From Muribaculaceae bacterium (GTDB lineage: Bacteria > Bacteroidota > Bacteroidia > Bacteroidales > Muribaculaceae): a stretch of 45,214 nucleotides of DNA. This document shows positions 1 through 9,122 of this stretch, piece by piece (position 1 is the first letter of the stretch; each line of letters opens with the position of its first letter). The notes beneath the pieces were generated by a model that was given only the letters and a program-made list of their open reading frames with translations, was not told where the DNA came from and did no database searches. Where the stretch lies: the NCBI GenBank assembly GCA_017454355.1, contig JAFTDD010000078.1:1-45214 (forward strand), written 5' to 3'. Position numbers and translations under genes: made by a program.

Positions 1-366
1 CCGTGAATACTTTTATGTTTCAAAATTGAGATTATTCACTGATTTTCATCATAAAAATATTTCACGAAAGTTCACGGAAATTCACGGGATGCAATATTTT
101 ACGAGAAAGATTTTACGGATTTTTCATGAGAATAATAGACGGAAATAGACGGAAATAGACGGAAATAGACGAGAGGAATTTTAATTTTGGACAGGCAAAC
201 AACGAGTTGCGGATTTTAGGTTATCCACCAGCGAAAATTAAATTCACGGAAATTCACGGGAGATAATTATTTTCAGGAATTTTCGAGAGGAAATATAGAA
301 ATATAGAGTGTGGCGGAATTTAGGAAATAGTTGGCGGGTAGTGGCGGATAATTCAAGGAAAATTCG
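1..366. repeat. AT-rich noncoding leader with decamer tandem words
   Basis: No gene is seen before pheT. The stretch is AT-rich and made of short tandem words of period 10: three TTCACG-type units at 61-90, four units of the type ATAGACGGAA at about 134-174, and a further pair of ATTCACGGAA-type units at 242-261. Around 100-129 there are TTTTACGG words like those in the spacer at 41.5 kb. An octamer pair (AAATATAG) follows near 291-308. I cannot tell whether the left edge includes the tail of another gene. Confidence 0.75.
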
Positions 367-374
367 TAACTTTG
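367..374 (+). promoter_or_regulatory. Probable promoter -7 box for pheT
   Basis: TAACTTTG matches the Bacteroidota -7 consensus TAnnTTTG and lies about 60 bp before the pheT start. No convincing -33 TTTG is found at the usual distance, so the assignment rests on the -7 box alone. Confidence 0.55.
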
Positions 375-384
375 CGTGTTAAAA

Positions 385-399
385 CCGCCATTTTGGCGG
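385..399 (+). promoter_or_regulatory. Hairpin in the pheT leader
   Basis: CCGCCA-TTT-TGGCGG is a perfect 6-bp stem with a 3-nt loop just downstream of the -7 box. It would sit near the 5' end of the pheT mRNA. A role in mRNA stability or attenuation is possible but not shown; there is no terminator-like T run after it. Confidence 0.4.
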
Positions 400-433
400 C
401 ATTACTTCGTATCTAATTGTTATTCACAGACTT

Positions 434-2911
434 ATGAATATATCTTATAAGTGGTTAAAAAAGTATTTAGACTTTGACTTCACGCCGGAGAAGACCGGCG
501 AAATTCTCACGTCGCTGGGCCTTGAGGTGGGCGCGGTGGAGCGCATCGAGACCATCCGCGGCGGCCTGCGTGGCCTGGTGGTGGGCGAGGTGCTCACCTG
601 CGTCGAGCACCCCAATAGCGACCACCTGCACATCACCACGGTGCGTCTGGCGCCGGAGCAAGAGCCGGTGCAGATTGTGTGCGGCGCGCCCAACGTGGCG
701 GCCGGCCAGAAGGTCATCGTGGCCACCATCGGCACCAAACTCTACGACGGCGATAACGAGTTCACCATCAAGCGCGGCAAGATCCGCGGCGAGGAGAGCC
801 TGGGCATGATTTGCGCCGAGGACGAGATTGGCATCGGCACGAGCCACGACGGCATCATCGTGCTGCCCGAGGACGCCGTGGTGGGCACTCCGGCGGCCGA
901 CTACTACGGCGTGGAGGATGACTACCTGATTGAGGTGGACCTGACGCCCAACCGCATTGACGCGGCGTCGCACTACGGCGTGGCGCGCGACCTGGCGGCA
1001 TGGATGCAGACCCACAAGAATGGCGAGCCGGTGAAGTTGCACCGGCCGAGCGTGGAGGCCTTCAAGGCGGATCGCGCTGACGGCGCCGTGACGGTGACCG
1101 TCGAGAACGCCGAGGCCTGCCCGCGTTACAGCGGCTTGACAATCCGCGGCGTGAAGGTGCAGGAAAGCCCCAAGTGGCTCAAAGACCTGCTGCTGGCTGT
1201 GGGCCAGCGCCCAATCAATAACATTGTCGACATCACCAACTATATCCTGCTAGGCACCGGCCAGCCGATGCACTGCTTTGACCTGGCCCATGTGGCCGGC
1301 GAGAGGGTCATCGTCAAGACGGTGGCCGCAGGCACCAAGTTCGTCACCCTCGACGAGGTGGAGCGCACTCTTGACGCCCGCGACCTGATGATTTGCAACG
1401 AGCGCGAGCCGATGTGCATCGCGGGCGTGTTTGGCGGCAAGGACAGCGGCGTGACCGAGCAGACGACCGACATCTTCCTCGAGAGCGCGTGCTTCCACCC
1501 CACGTGGGTGCGCAAGACGGCGCGCCGCCACGGGTTGAACACCGACTCGTCGTTCCGCTTTGAGCGCGGATTGGACCCCAACGCGACAATCTATAACCTG
1601 AAACTGGCCGCCCTGCTGGTCAAGGAGTTGGCCGGCGGTGAGATTTGCGGCGACATCGTCGACGTCAAGACCCAAGAGACGTTCCCCGGTTGGCCGGTGG
1701 AACTTCGCTACGACTACGTGGACGGACTGATTGGCAAGCAGTTGCCACGCGAGACCATCCGTGCCATCGTCACCGGCCTGGAGATGGAAATCACCGCCGA
1801 GACGGCCGAGGGTCTGAGCCTTGTGGTGCCGCGCTACCGCGTGGACGTGCAGCGCCCGTGTGACGTGGTGGAGGATATCCTGCGCGTTTACGGCTACAAC
1901 AACATCGAGTTGTCGTCGCAGTTCCGCACGAGCCTCTCGGTCAAGGGCGAGGTGGACTTTGAGGACGACACCCAGGAGTTTATCAGCAACCGGCTGAGCG
2001 CCACCGGCTACCGCGAGATAATGAACAACTCGCTCACTCCGGCGGCCTACTACGAGGACAACGCCGTATATCCGGTGGAGCGCTGCGTGCGCATCATGAA
2101 CCCGCTGAGCAGTGACCTGAACGTGATGCGCCAGACGTTGCTATACGGCGGCCTGGAGAGCATCGCCCGCAACATCAACCGCAAGAACGCCAACCTGCGC
2201 CTGTATGAGTTCGGCAACGTGTACAGTTACAACGGCGAGGTTGACAATAGCGAGCGTGCATTGGCACCTTATAGCGAGCACCGCATGCTGGGGTTGTGGC
2301 TCACGGGCAACAACCACGAGGCGGCGTGGGCCGACGCCACAAGAGAGGTGAGCGTGTTTGACCTCAAGGCCGACCTGGAAGGCCTGCTGGCGGCTATGGG
2401 CATCGATGTGGAGCGCGAGTTGAAAGCCGAGACCGACAGTGACGCGCTGCTCGAAACGGCGCTGCGCTACCGCGACCGTGGCGGCAACACGGTGGCCACG
2501 CTGGCCGGGGTGGAGCATGACGTGCTCAAGAAGGCCGACGTTGACCAGCCGGTGTACTACGCCGAGGTGGACTGGCACCGCGCGTGCCGCATCGCCGCGC
2601 GACGCGACATCAAGTATGCCGACCTGCCCAAGACGCTGCCCGTCAAGCGTGACTTGGCACTGCTGGTCGACACGGCGGTGAGTTACGCAGACGTGGAGCG
2701 TGTCGTGCGCGAGACCGAGCGCAAGTTGCTCAAGAGCGTGACACTGTTTGACGTGTACGAGAGCAAGAAACTCGAGGCCGGCAAGAAGTCTTACGCCATC
2801 AGCCTGACGCTGCAAGACGATGTAAAGACGCTCAACGACAAGCAGATTGACAACATCATGTCGCGCGTGATCAAGGCCCTGCAAGACAAACTCGGCGCCA
2901 CGCTGCGATAA
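434..2911 (+). CDS. pheT: Phenylalanine--tRNA ligase beta subunit
   Basis: Beta subunit of the cytoplasmic (alpha-beta)2 phenylalanyl-tRNA synthetase, which charges tRNA-Phe and edits mischarged tyrosine. The 825-residue length is normal for bacterial PheT. Domains in order: EMAP-like tRNA-binding OB fold (about 39-150), B3/B4 editing domain (about 210-385), B5 domain (about 405-480), a catalytic-like core, and a C-terminal ferredoxin-fold anticodon-binding domain (about 730-825, starting near LPVKRDLALLVD). The start at 434 gives the standard N-terminus MNISYKWLKKYLDFD. The partner pheS is not in the window, as is usual when the two subunits are unlinked. yebC and leuS follow on the same strand after a repeat-filled gap. 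Confidence 0.97.
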   Translation: MNISYKWLKKYLDFDFTPEKTGEILTSLGLEVGAVERIETIRGGLRGLVVGEVLTCVEHPNSDHLHITTVRLAPEQEPVQIVCGAPNVAAGQKVIVATIGTKLYDGDNEFTIKRGKIRGEESLGMICAEDEIGIGTSHDGIIVLPEDAVVGTPAADYYGVEDDYLIEVDLTPNRIDAASHYGVARDLAAWMQTHKNGEPVKLHRPSVEAFKADRADGAVTVTVENAEACPRYSGLTIRGVKVQESPKWLKDLLLAVGQRPINNIVDITNYILLGTGQPMHCFDLAHVAGERVIVKTVAAGTKFVTLDEVERTLDARDLMICNEREPMCIAGVFGGKDSGVTEQTTDIFLESACFHPTWVRKTARRHGLNTDSSFRFERGLDPNATIYNLKLAALLVKELAGGEICGDIVDVKTQETFPGWPVELRYDYVDGLIGKQLPRETIRAIVTGLEMEITAETAEGLSLVVPRYRVDVQRPCDVVEDILRVYGYNNIELSSQFRTSLSVKGEVDFEDDTQEFISNRLSATGYREIMNNSLTPAAYYEDNAVYPVERCVRIMNPLSSDLNVMRQTLLYGGLESIARNINRKNANLRLYEFGNVYSYNGEVDNSERALAPYSEHRMLGLWLTGNNHEAAWADATREVSVFDLKADLEGLLAAMGIDVERELKAETDSDALLETALRYRDRGGNTVATLAGVEHDVLKKADVDQPVYYAEVDWHRACRIAARRDIKYADLPKTLPVKRDLALLVDTAVSYADVERVVRETERKLLKSVTLFDVYESKKLEAGKKSYAISLTLQDDVKTLNDKQIDNIMSRVIKALQDKLGATLR

Positions 2912-2918
2912 GGTCCAA

Positions 2919-3000
2919 GGCCTCCCCCAACCCCCTCCTAAAGGAGGGGGCAAAAGGTTGCCGCAACAGCCCCCATCCTTTAGGAGGGGCGGGGGGAGGC
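2919..3000. repeat. REP-like palindrome pair, head to head
   Basis: Two copies of a palindromic element in opposite orientation: a CCCCCTCCTAAAGGAGGGGG palindrome (about 2931-2950), then the reverse-oriented form ATCCTTTAGGAGGGG ending in GGGGGGAGGC at 3000. The arrangement resembles bacterial REP/BIME elements. It lies directly after the pheT stop and could form a stable hairpin in the pheT transcript. The same element recurs at 11605 (degenerate) and 43627. Confidence 0.8.
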
Positions 3001-3170
3001 TCTAATAAACAAATATTATAAAACAAGGCCAACCCAATTTGACTCAACAGCAAGCCCCCCTCCTTTAGGAGGGGCGGGGGGAGGCTTTAATAAACAAATA
3101 TTATAAAACAAGGCCAACCCAATTTGACTCAACAGCAAGCCCCCCTCCTTTAGGAGGGGTGGGGGGAGGC
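3001..3170. repeat. 85-bp tandem duplication carrying the REP-like palindrome
   Basis: Two adjacent 85-bp units (3001-3085 and 3086-3170) differ at only two positions by eye. Each has an AT-rich half and ends in the CCTCCTTTAGGAGGGG palindrome plus a G-rich tail. A further 12 bp of a third unit follows at 3171-3182, and the end of a unit precedes it (2962-3000). Near-identity implies a recent duplication. Confidence 0.9.
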
Positions 3171-3187
3171 CCTAATAAACAACTAAC

Positions 3188-3901
3188 ATGGGAAGAGCTT
3201 TTGAGTATCGCAAAGCGAGAAAGATGAAACGGTGGGGCAGCATGAGCCGCACCTTTACCAAAATTGGCAAGGAAATCACGATGGCCGTGAAGGCCGGTGG
3301 TCCGGACCCGAGCGCCAACTCACGCCTGCGCGCGTTGATGGCCAACGCCAAGGCCGCCAATATGCCCAAGGACAACGTGGAGCGCGCCATCAAACGTGCC
3401 AGCGACAAGGATGCGGGCGACTACAAGGTGGTTATCTACGAGGGCTTTGCCCCCGGCGGCATCGCCGTGCTTGTTGAGACGGCCACCGACAACACCACGC
3501 GCACCGTCGCCAACCTGCGCAACTACTTCAACAAGAAGGGCGGCACGCTGGGCAACCAGGGCACAGTGTCGTTCCTGTTCAGCCACAAGTGCTACTTCCA
3601 CATCGCTCCCAAGGACGGCATCTCGCTCGAAGATCTCGAACTGGAGTTGATTGATTTGGGCGCCGAGGAAGTGGAGCAGGATGAGGAGGAAATCATCATC
3701 AGCGGCGCGTTTGAGAGCAACGGCGACCTGCAGAAGTATCTCGAGGACAACGGCTTTGAGATTAACAGTTCGGAGTTTGTTTACGAGCCGAGCGAGTACA
3801 AGGAGTTGAACGACGAGCAGCACGAGGCCGTGGAGGCCCTCATCGAGGTGCTCGAGGAGGACGACGACGTGCAGAACGTGTTCACCAACATGGCCGGCTG
3901 A
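3188..3901 (+). CDS. yebC: YebC/PmpR family protein
   Basis: YebC/TACO1-family protein of 237 residues, a normal length. The family was long called transcriptional regulators (PmpR) and more recently linked to relief of ribosome stalling; the exact role here is not determinable from sequence. Family marks seen: N-terminal [26 protein letters not shown], here cut as [20 protein letters not shown], the segment [20 protein letters not shown], then [16 protein letters not shown] and the acidic C-terminal domain [10 protein letters not shown]. The stop (TGA 3899-3901) shares its A with the leuS start codon, so translation of the two is probably coupled, which fits a translation-related role. Confidence 0.95.
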   Translation: MGRAFEYRKARKMKRWGSMSRTFTKIGKEITMAVKAGGPDPSANSRLRALMANAKAANMPKDNVERAIKRASDKDAGDYKVVIYEGFAPGGIAVLVETATDNTTRTVANLRNYFNKKGGTLGNQGTVSFLFSHKCYFHIAPKDGISLEDLELELIDLGAEEVEQDEEEIIISGAFESNGDLQKYLEDNGFEINSSEFVYEPSEYKELNDEQHEAVEALIEVLEEDDDVQNVFTNMAG

Positions 3902-6678
3902 TGGAGTATAACCACCGAGATATAGAGGGGCGCTGGCAACAATACTGGCGCGAGCAGGGCACATATCACGTCACTGAAGACGCGTCGCGCCCCAAATTCT
4001 ATGTACTGGACATGTTTCCTTATCCCAGCGGTGCCGGCCTGCATGTGGGTCATCCGCTGGGCTACATCGCCAGTGACATCTACGCGCGCTACAAGCGTCA
4101 GTGCGGCTACAATGTGCTGCACCCGATGGGCTATGACGCCTACGGTCTGCCGGCCGAGCAGTATGCCATCCAGACCGGTCAGCACCCCGAGGTGACGACC
4201 AACGAGAATATCGCCCACTATCGCGAGCAACTCGACAAGATCGGCTTCTCATTTGACTGGGACCGCGAGGTGCGCACCTGCGACCCTGCCTACTACAAGT
4301 GGACGCAGTGGGCCTTCCTCAAGATGTTCGCCAGTTACTACGACACGGCGGCCGACAAGGCCCGCCCCATCGCCGAACTGGTGAAGCATTTTGAGACGCG
4401 CGGCACCGAGGGCGTGAGCGCCGCCAGCGGCGAGGAGCACACGTTCACGGCCGCCGAGTGGGCGGCAATGAGCCGTGTGGAGCGCGAGCGCGTGCTGATG
4501 GACTACCGCATCGCTTATCGCGGCAACACGATGGTGAACTGGTGTCCCGCGCTGGGCACCGTGCTGGCCAACGACGAGGTGAGCGAGGGTCTGAGTGTGC
4601 GCGGCGGCCACCCTGTGGAGCAGAAGATGATGAGCCAATGGTGCTTGAGGGTGAGCGCCTACGCCAAGCGCCTGCTTGACGACCTCGACACGATTGAGTG
4701 GAGCGAGTCGCTCAAGGAGACGCAACGCAATTGGATTGGCCGCAGCGAGGGTGCCGAGATGCACTTCCCGCTGGCCGGCCGCAGTGACGCCGACCTGCTG
4801 ATTTTCACCACGCGCGCCGACACCATCTTTGGTGTCACCTTTATGGTACTGGCGCCGGAGAGCGACTACGTGAGCCTTGTCACCACCGACGGGCAACGCG
4901 AGGCCGTGGAGGCCTACCTTGACGAGGTGCGCCACAAGACCGAGCGCGAGCGCATGATCGACAAGAAGGTGAGCGGCGTGTATAGCGGCAGCAATGCCGT
5001 GAATCCGGTCACCGGCGAGGAAATTCCCATCTTTATCAGCGACTATGTGCTGGCGGGCTACGGCACGGGCGCCATCATGGCTGTGCCGGCCCACGACAGC
5101 CGCGACTACGCCTTTGCGCGCCACTTCTCACTACCAATCGTCCCCCTGATTGAGGGTGCCGACGTGAGCGAGGAGAGTTTCGACGCCAAGGAGGGCATTA
5201 TGACCAATAGCAGCAACGAGCGCCTGCAGTTGAACGGACTGACGGTGAAACAGGCGATAGCCCGCACCAAAGAGTATATCGAGAAGGCCGGTATCGGTCG
5301 CGTGAAGGTGAACTATCGGTTGCGCGACGCCATCTTCAGCCGCCAGCGCTACTGGGGCGAGCCGTTCCCCATCTACTATGACGCCGACGGTATGCCTCAG
5401 CCGCTCGACGAGAGCGAGTTGCCGCTGCGCCTGCCCGAGGTGGACAAGTTCCTGCCCACCGAGAGCGGCGAGCCGCCGCTGGGCCGCGCCGCCAATTGGA
5501 CGTATGGTGGACAGCCGCTCGAGTTGTGCACCATGCCGGGCTTTGCCGGCAGCAGCGCCTACTACCTGCGCTATATGGATCCGCACAACGATGGCGCGCT
5601 GGTCTCTCGCGAGGCAAATGACTACTGGCGGCAGGTGGACCTCTATGTGGGCGGCAGCGAGCACGCCACCGGCCACCTGATTTACAGCCGCTTCTGGAAC
5701 AAGTTCCTGTTTGACTACGGCGTGGTGTGCTGCAACGAGCCGTTCCGCAAACTCGTCAATCAGGGCATGATACAGGGCAGTAGCCGCTTTGTGTATCGCG
5801 TGGTGGGCACCAACACGTTTGTGAGCGCCGGCCTGCGCAAGGACTACGAGACAACACCCATCCACGTGGACGTGAACATCGTGGACGGCGTGACGCTCGA
5901 CACCGAGGCCTTCAAGCGCTGGCGGCCGGAGTATGCCACGGCCGAGTTTGTGCTCGAGGACGGCCGTTACCTGTGCGGCACGGCCATCGAGAAGATGTCG
6001 AAGTCTTACTTCAACGTCGTCAACCCCGACAACGTGATTGAGAAGTGGGGTGCCGACTCGCTGCGGTTGTTTGAGATGTTTCTGGGTCCCATCGAGGCCA
6101 GCAAGCCGTGGGACGACACGGGCATCCAGGGCTGCAACCGCTTTATCAAGCGCCTGTGGGCATTGTGCCACGACAAGGAGGGCAACTTCGCCGTGAGCGA
6201 CGAGGACCCGACAGCGGCCGAGCAGAAGGTGCTTCACGGCCTGATCAAGAAAGTGACGGCCGACGTGGAGGCATTCAGTTACAACACGAGCGTGGCGGCC
6301 TTTATGGAGGCGTTGAACACGTTGGTGCCTCTCAAGTGCAACAAACGTGCCGTCATTGAGCCGATCGTGACGCTGCTGGCGCCGTTCACGCCGCACGTTG
6401 CCGAGGAACTGTGGCACGCGTTGGGACACGAGGGCACCGTGTGTGACGCGCCGTGGCCCGAGCACGACGAGCGCTACCTCAAGGAAGACACCATCCGGAT
6501 GGGCGTGTCGTTCAACGGCAAGCCGCGCTACAACATCGAGGTGGCCGCCGACGCCTCGCACGAGGCGATCGAGCAGGCGGCACTCACGGCCGACGGCGCC
6601 GCCAAGTGGCTGCCCGCCGGTCAGGCTCCCAAGAAGGTGATTGTGGTGCCCGGCAAACTTGTGAACATCGTTGTATAA
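3901..6678 (+). CDS. leuS: Leucine--tRNA ligase
   Basis: Class I aminoacyl-tRNA synthetase charging tRNA-Leu in the cytoplasm. The HIGH-type motif is HVGH at residues 48-51 and the KMSKS loop is KMSKS at 698-702, directly before FNVVNPD. Between them lies the CP1 editing domain with a stretch [17 protein letters not shown] typical of LeuRS editing sites. The C-terminal anticodon-binding region ends in [14 protein letters not shown]. At 925 residues it fits Bacteroidota LeuRS. The start codon overlaps the yebC stop by one base (TGATG). Confidence 0.97.
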   Translation: MEYNHRDIEGRWQQYWREQGTYHVTEDASRPKFYVLDMFPYPSGAGLHVGHPLGYIASDIYARYKRQCGYNVLHPMGYDAYGLPAEQYAIQTGQHPEVTTNENIAHYREQLDKIGFSFDWDREVRTCDPAYYKWTQWAFLKMFASYYDTAADKARPIAELVKHFETRGTEGVSAASGEEHTFTAAEWAAMSRVERERVLMDYRIAYRGNTMVNWCPALGTVLANDEVSEGLSVRGGHPVEQKMMSQWCLRVSAYAKRLLDDLDTIEWSESLKETQRNWIGRSEGAEMHFPLAGRSDADLLIFTTRADTIFGVTFMVLAPESDYVSLVTTDGQREAVEAYLDEVRHKTERERMIDKKVSGVYSGSNAVNPVTGEEIPIFISDYVLAGYGTGAIMAVPAHDSRDYAFARHFSLPIVPLIEGADVSEESFDAKEGIMTNSSNERLQLNGLTVKQAIARTKEYIEKAGIGRVKVNYRLRDAIFSRQRYWGEPFPIYYDADGMPQPLDESELPLRLPEVDKFLPTESGEPPLGRAANWTYGGQPLELCTMPGFAGSSAYYLRYMDPHNDGALVSREANDYWRQVDLYVGGSEHATGHLIYSRFWNKFLFDYGVVCCNEPFRKLVNQGMIQGSSRFVYRVVGTNTFVSAGLRKDYETTPIHVDVNIVDGVTLDTEAFKRWRPEYATAEFVLEDGRYLCGTAIEKMSKSYFNVVNPDNVIEKWGADSLRLFEMFLGPIEASKPWDDTGIQGCNRFIKRLWALCHDKEGNFAVSDEDPTAAEQKVLHGLIKKVTADVEAFSYNTSVAAFMEALNTLVPLKCNKRAVIEPIVTLLAPFTPHVAEELWHALGHEGTVCDAPWPEHDERYLKEDTIRMGVSFNGKPRYNIEVAADASHEAIEQAALTADGAAKWLPAGQAPKKVIVVPGKLVNIVV

Positions 6679-6730
6679 ACCCAACGTTGAGTCATAACTC
6701 ACTGAATTATTAACCAAAAAAATTATCACA

Positions 6731-7174
6731 ATGAGAATCAAAACATTATTGCTCCTACTGGCGATGGTTGCCGCGTGGCTGCCGACAATGGCCCATCAAG
6801 TGACCGTCGACGGCGAGAAGGTTGGCTCCAAAGTGGTGAAGCAGATTCTTTTTGAGGGCGAGGACGTGACCATCGTGTTCAGCGACGGCTCGCAGCAGAA
6901 GTGCCTCAACGAGATGATGATCGACATGGCCATCACCGGCGTGAACGAGTTGCGATACTACGACGCTGCCAGCGTCAAGGTTGCCGGCGGCACGCTCACC
7001 GTGAGCGGTCTCGATCCCAAGCAGCCCATCACCATCGTGAGCGCGACCGGCCAGACGGTCGCCACCAAGGCTGCCCCCAAGGCCGACGTGGCGGTGATTA
7101 ACATCGCCCACCTCGCGCCGGGTGTCTATCTGTTGCACTCTAGCAACACAACAATTAAATTTGTCAAACGCTAA
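6731..7174 (+). CDS. Small secreted protein with T9SS type A-like C-terminus
   Basis: 147 residues. Residues 1-21 form a signal peptide (MRIKTLLLLLAMVAAWLPTM, cut before AHQ). The middle (about 23-70) has a short strand-rich module with VFSDGS. The last 60 residues look like a type A sorting domain of the type IX secretion system: LTVSGLDP, ITIVSATGQTV, then INIAHLAPGVYLLHS and a basic end KFVKR. It may therefore be carried across the outer membrane and attached to the surface or released. The cargo part is very small, with no recognised enzyme domain. It lies 16 bp before a second secreted protein whose N-terminal module looks similar. Function unknown; the sorting-domain call is from visible motif pattern only. 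Confidence 0.8.
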   Translation: MRIKTLLLLLAMVAAWLPTMAHQVTVDGEKVGSKVVKQILFEGEDVTIVFSDGSQQKCLNEMMIDMAITGVNELRYYDAASVKVAGGTLTVSGLDPKQPITIVSATGQTVATKAAPKADVAVINIAHLAPGVYLLHSSNTTIKFVKR

Positions 7175-7191
7175 ACCCACCATTCACAACT

Positions 7192-9012
7192 ATGAAAAAG
7201 TTTTTTCTTGCCATCATGGCATCATTGATGACGGTGGGTGCGACGGCCCACGTCATCACCATCACGCTGAACGACGGCACCGAGAAAGTGCTCACCAGCA
7301 GCCAACTCAAGAGCATCGATATCGATGGCCGCAAGGTGACCGCCGTGGCATGGGACGGCAGCGAGATTGAGGGCATCGTGGGCACCGAGGCACGCGCCAT
7401 CTCGATGACCGACAAGGCCAAAGTGGTTGAGATTATTGACCGCCATCTTGACTATACCTACGAGGGCATTTCGCTTGGCAACCGCGATGTGAAGTGCATC
7501 AACTACGTCTATCCGTCGGTTGACCCGCGCGGCGAGGCGATCACGCTATCGGGCACAATCCTGATTCCGAACAACATCTACGACGGCAAGGCCGAGAGCG
7601 ATGGCATCCTGTGGTATAACCACTACACGATCGCCAACAAAGACGAGGCTCCCGGCAAGGGCACATTCTCGGTAGAGACGGTGCTGCTGGGCAACTTGCT
7701 CAAGCCCAACTACATCGTGGTGGAGAGCGACTTCTACGGCTTTGGCGTGACGGAGCGCTACCCGCAGGCCTACCTCTACGGTCAGGCCAACGCCAAGGCG
7801 AGCGTTGACGCCCTCTACGCGGCCCGCGAGATCCTCGATGACATGGGCATTGATGGCGGCAAGTACCTCTTCAACCTGGGCTACTCCAGCGGCGGCTTTG
7901 ACTCGATGGCCACCCAGAAGGAGGTTGACAACAACCACCGCGGCAACATCAAGATTGACAAGACCTACAGCGGCGGCGGCCCGTGCGACCTGCCGGTTGT
8001 CTATCGCGACTATGTGGAGGTGGACGCGATTAAATACCTCTGCGCCGTGCCTCTGATGATTGTCGCCTTTAACGAGAGCGGACAAATGGGCTTGGACTAC
8101 AATGAAGTGTTCCAGTCGCCGCTGTCCGACCACGTCAACGACTGGATTTTGAGCAAGGACTACGACACGTGGACCATCAACGGCTTTATCGGCGAGGGTA
8201 CTCTCGTGAGCCAAATGCTGCAACCGGTTTACTGCGACCTTGAGAGTGAGAAGGCCAAAGAAATGATGCAACTCTTTGACTCGATGTCCAACACCACCGA
8301 CTGGGAGCCGGATCCCGAGGACAACTTCTACCTGATCCACTCGCGCGACGACGACTACGTGACCTTTGGTGCCGCCCGCTCGATGACAGACTATCTGGTG
8401 TCGAAGGGCTTTGAGAAGAGCATTATCCCCGGCCGCACCAATTTCCAGACCAATCTGGTGGTGAAGAAACTGGGTCACATCCTGACGATGCTCGTCTACT
8501 GCGTGCAGGTGACCGCCGACATCAAGGCATGGCCGTTGATTCACGCCACTGCCGAGAGCGAGGCCGCGTATGACGCTCTTGCCAAAGCCGAACTCCCGGT
8601 GACGCAGACGCTCGACTACTTCAATGAGTTGGGGCTGAACGCCAACGACGTGATTTACGTTGTGCAGCAATTCTTGGCTAAGTTTCAGGAGAGTGGCGGC
8701 GAGATACCCGCCATCGACCCGGCCGTTGTGCTCAGTGGCCTGCTGGAGAAGTTGGGTGTGACGCCCCAGGAACTGCTCGAGATGAGCGACGACAGCGGCC
8801 TTGACCTGCAGAAGATGCTCATGGACATTGCCGTGTGGCTGAAGACCCACCCGGGCACGCTTCCCGGCGAGTCGGAGGAGGGCGAGGGTGGCGAGACACC
8901 CGAGCAGATTATCCGCCGTGTTGCCGCCAAGGACGCGCCGGTGAACCCGGTGAAGGCCTACGAGCAGCAACTGATGGAATACTACCGTCTGACCGGCGTC
9001 TTCGAGAAGTAA
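7192..9012 (+). CDS. Secreted alpha/beta-hydrolase (secretory lipase-like)
   Basis: 606 residues. Signal peptide 1-19, then a short module (about 20-65, ITLNDGT...SIDIDG) resembling that in the preceding gene. The catalytic part is an alpha/beta-hydrolase: nucleophile elbow GYSSG at 230-234 (Ser232), an acid candidate in IHSRDDDYVTF near residue 382, and a histidine candidate in KKLGHILTM. The arrangement recalls the secretory lipase family (PF03583-like); the substrate could be a lipid, acyl ester or other ester. The C-terminal 120 residues are low-complexity and helical (EESEEGEGGE-type acidic stretch) with no recognised domain. It ends 49 bp before a strong terminator. Confidence 0.78.
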   Translation: MKKFFLAIMASLMTVGATAHVITITLNDGTEKVLTSSQLKSIDIDGRKVTAVAWDGSEIEGIVGTEARAISMTDKAKVVEIIDRHLDYTYEGISLGNRDVKCINYVYPSVDPRGEAITLSGTILIPNNIYDGKAESDGILWYNHYTIANKDEAPGKGTFSVETVLLGNLLKPNYIVVESDFYGFGVTERYPQAYLYGQANAKASVDALYAAREILDDMGIDGGKYLFNLGYSSGGFDSMATQKEVDNNHRGNIKIDKTYSGGGPCDLPVVYRDYVEVDAIKYLCAVPLMIVAFNESGQMGLDYNEVFQSPLSDHVNDWILSKDYDTWTINGFIGEGTLVSQMLQPVYCDLESEKAKEMMQLFDSMSNTTDWEPDPEDNFYLIHSRDDDYVTFGAARSMTDYLVSKGFEKSIIPGRTNFQTNLVVKKLGHILTMLVYCVQVTADIKAWPLIHATAESEAAYDALAKAELPVTQTLDYFNELGLNANDVIYVVQQFLAKFQESGGEIPAIDPAVVLSGLLEKLGVTPQELLEMSDDSGLDLQKMLMDIAVWLKTHPGTLPGESEEGEGGETPEQIIRRVAAKDAPVNPVKAYEQQLMEYYRLTGVFEK

Positions 9013-9060
9013 TCTGTTCCGTCCACCTTAATCTTCCCTCCAAAAGAGAGGCCGAGACTA

Positions 9061-9103
9061 AAAAGAGAAAACCCGTAAATCATTTTTACGGGTTTTCTCT
9101 TTT
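9061..9103. terminator. Bidirectional intrinsic terminator
   Basis: Perfect 19-bp stem (9061-9079 pairing with 9085-9103) with a 5-nt loop TCATT. The A-rich 5' arm and T-rich 3' arm give a U tract on both strands. It lies between the convergent lipase-like gene and priA and would stop transcription from both sides. Confidence 0.92.
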
Positions 9104-9122
9104 CTCTATGCGCCGCTGCCCA

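Noticed and set aside
61..261. Possible CRISPR array upstream of pheT
   Set aside because: The units are only about 10 bp and directly adjacent, with no unique spacers of 25-40 bp and no cas genes.
385..399. T-box or Phe-codon attenuator upstream of pheT
   Set aside because: No T-box sequence, no Phe-rich leader peptide and no terminator-type U tract; T-boxes are not known in Bacteroidota.
3052..3076. CCTCCTTT in the REP-like palindrome as a 16S anti-Shine-Dalgarno mimic
   Set aside because: The match to the 16S 3' end is short and arises from the palindrome itself; a function would be speculation.
5131..6741. Long open frame on the - strand opposite leuS
   Set aside because: It is a by-product of GC-rich codon bias in leuS, composed mainly of Ala/Val/Leu/His/Arg runs with no domain; leuS on the + strand is unmistakable. 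The same applies to other long antisense frames over pheT, priA and the kinase genes.
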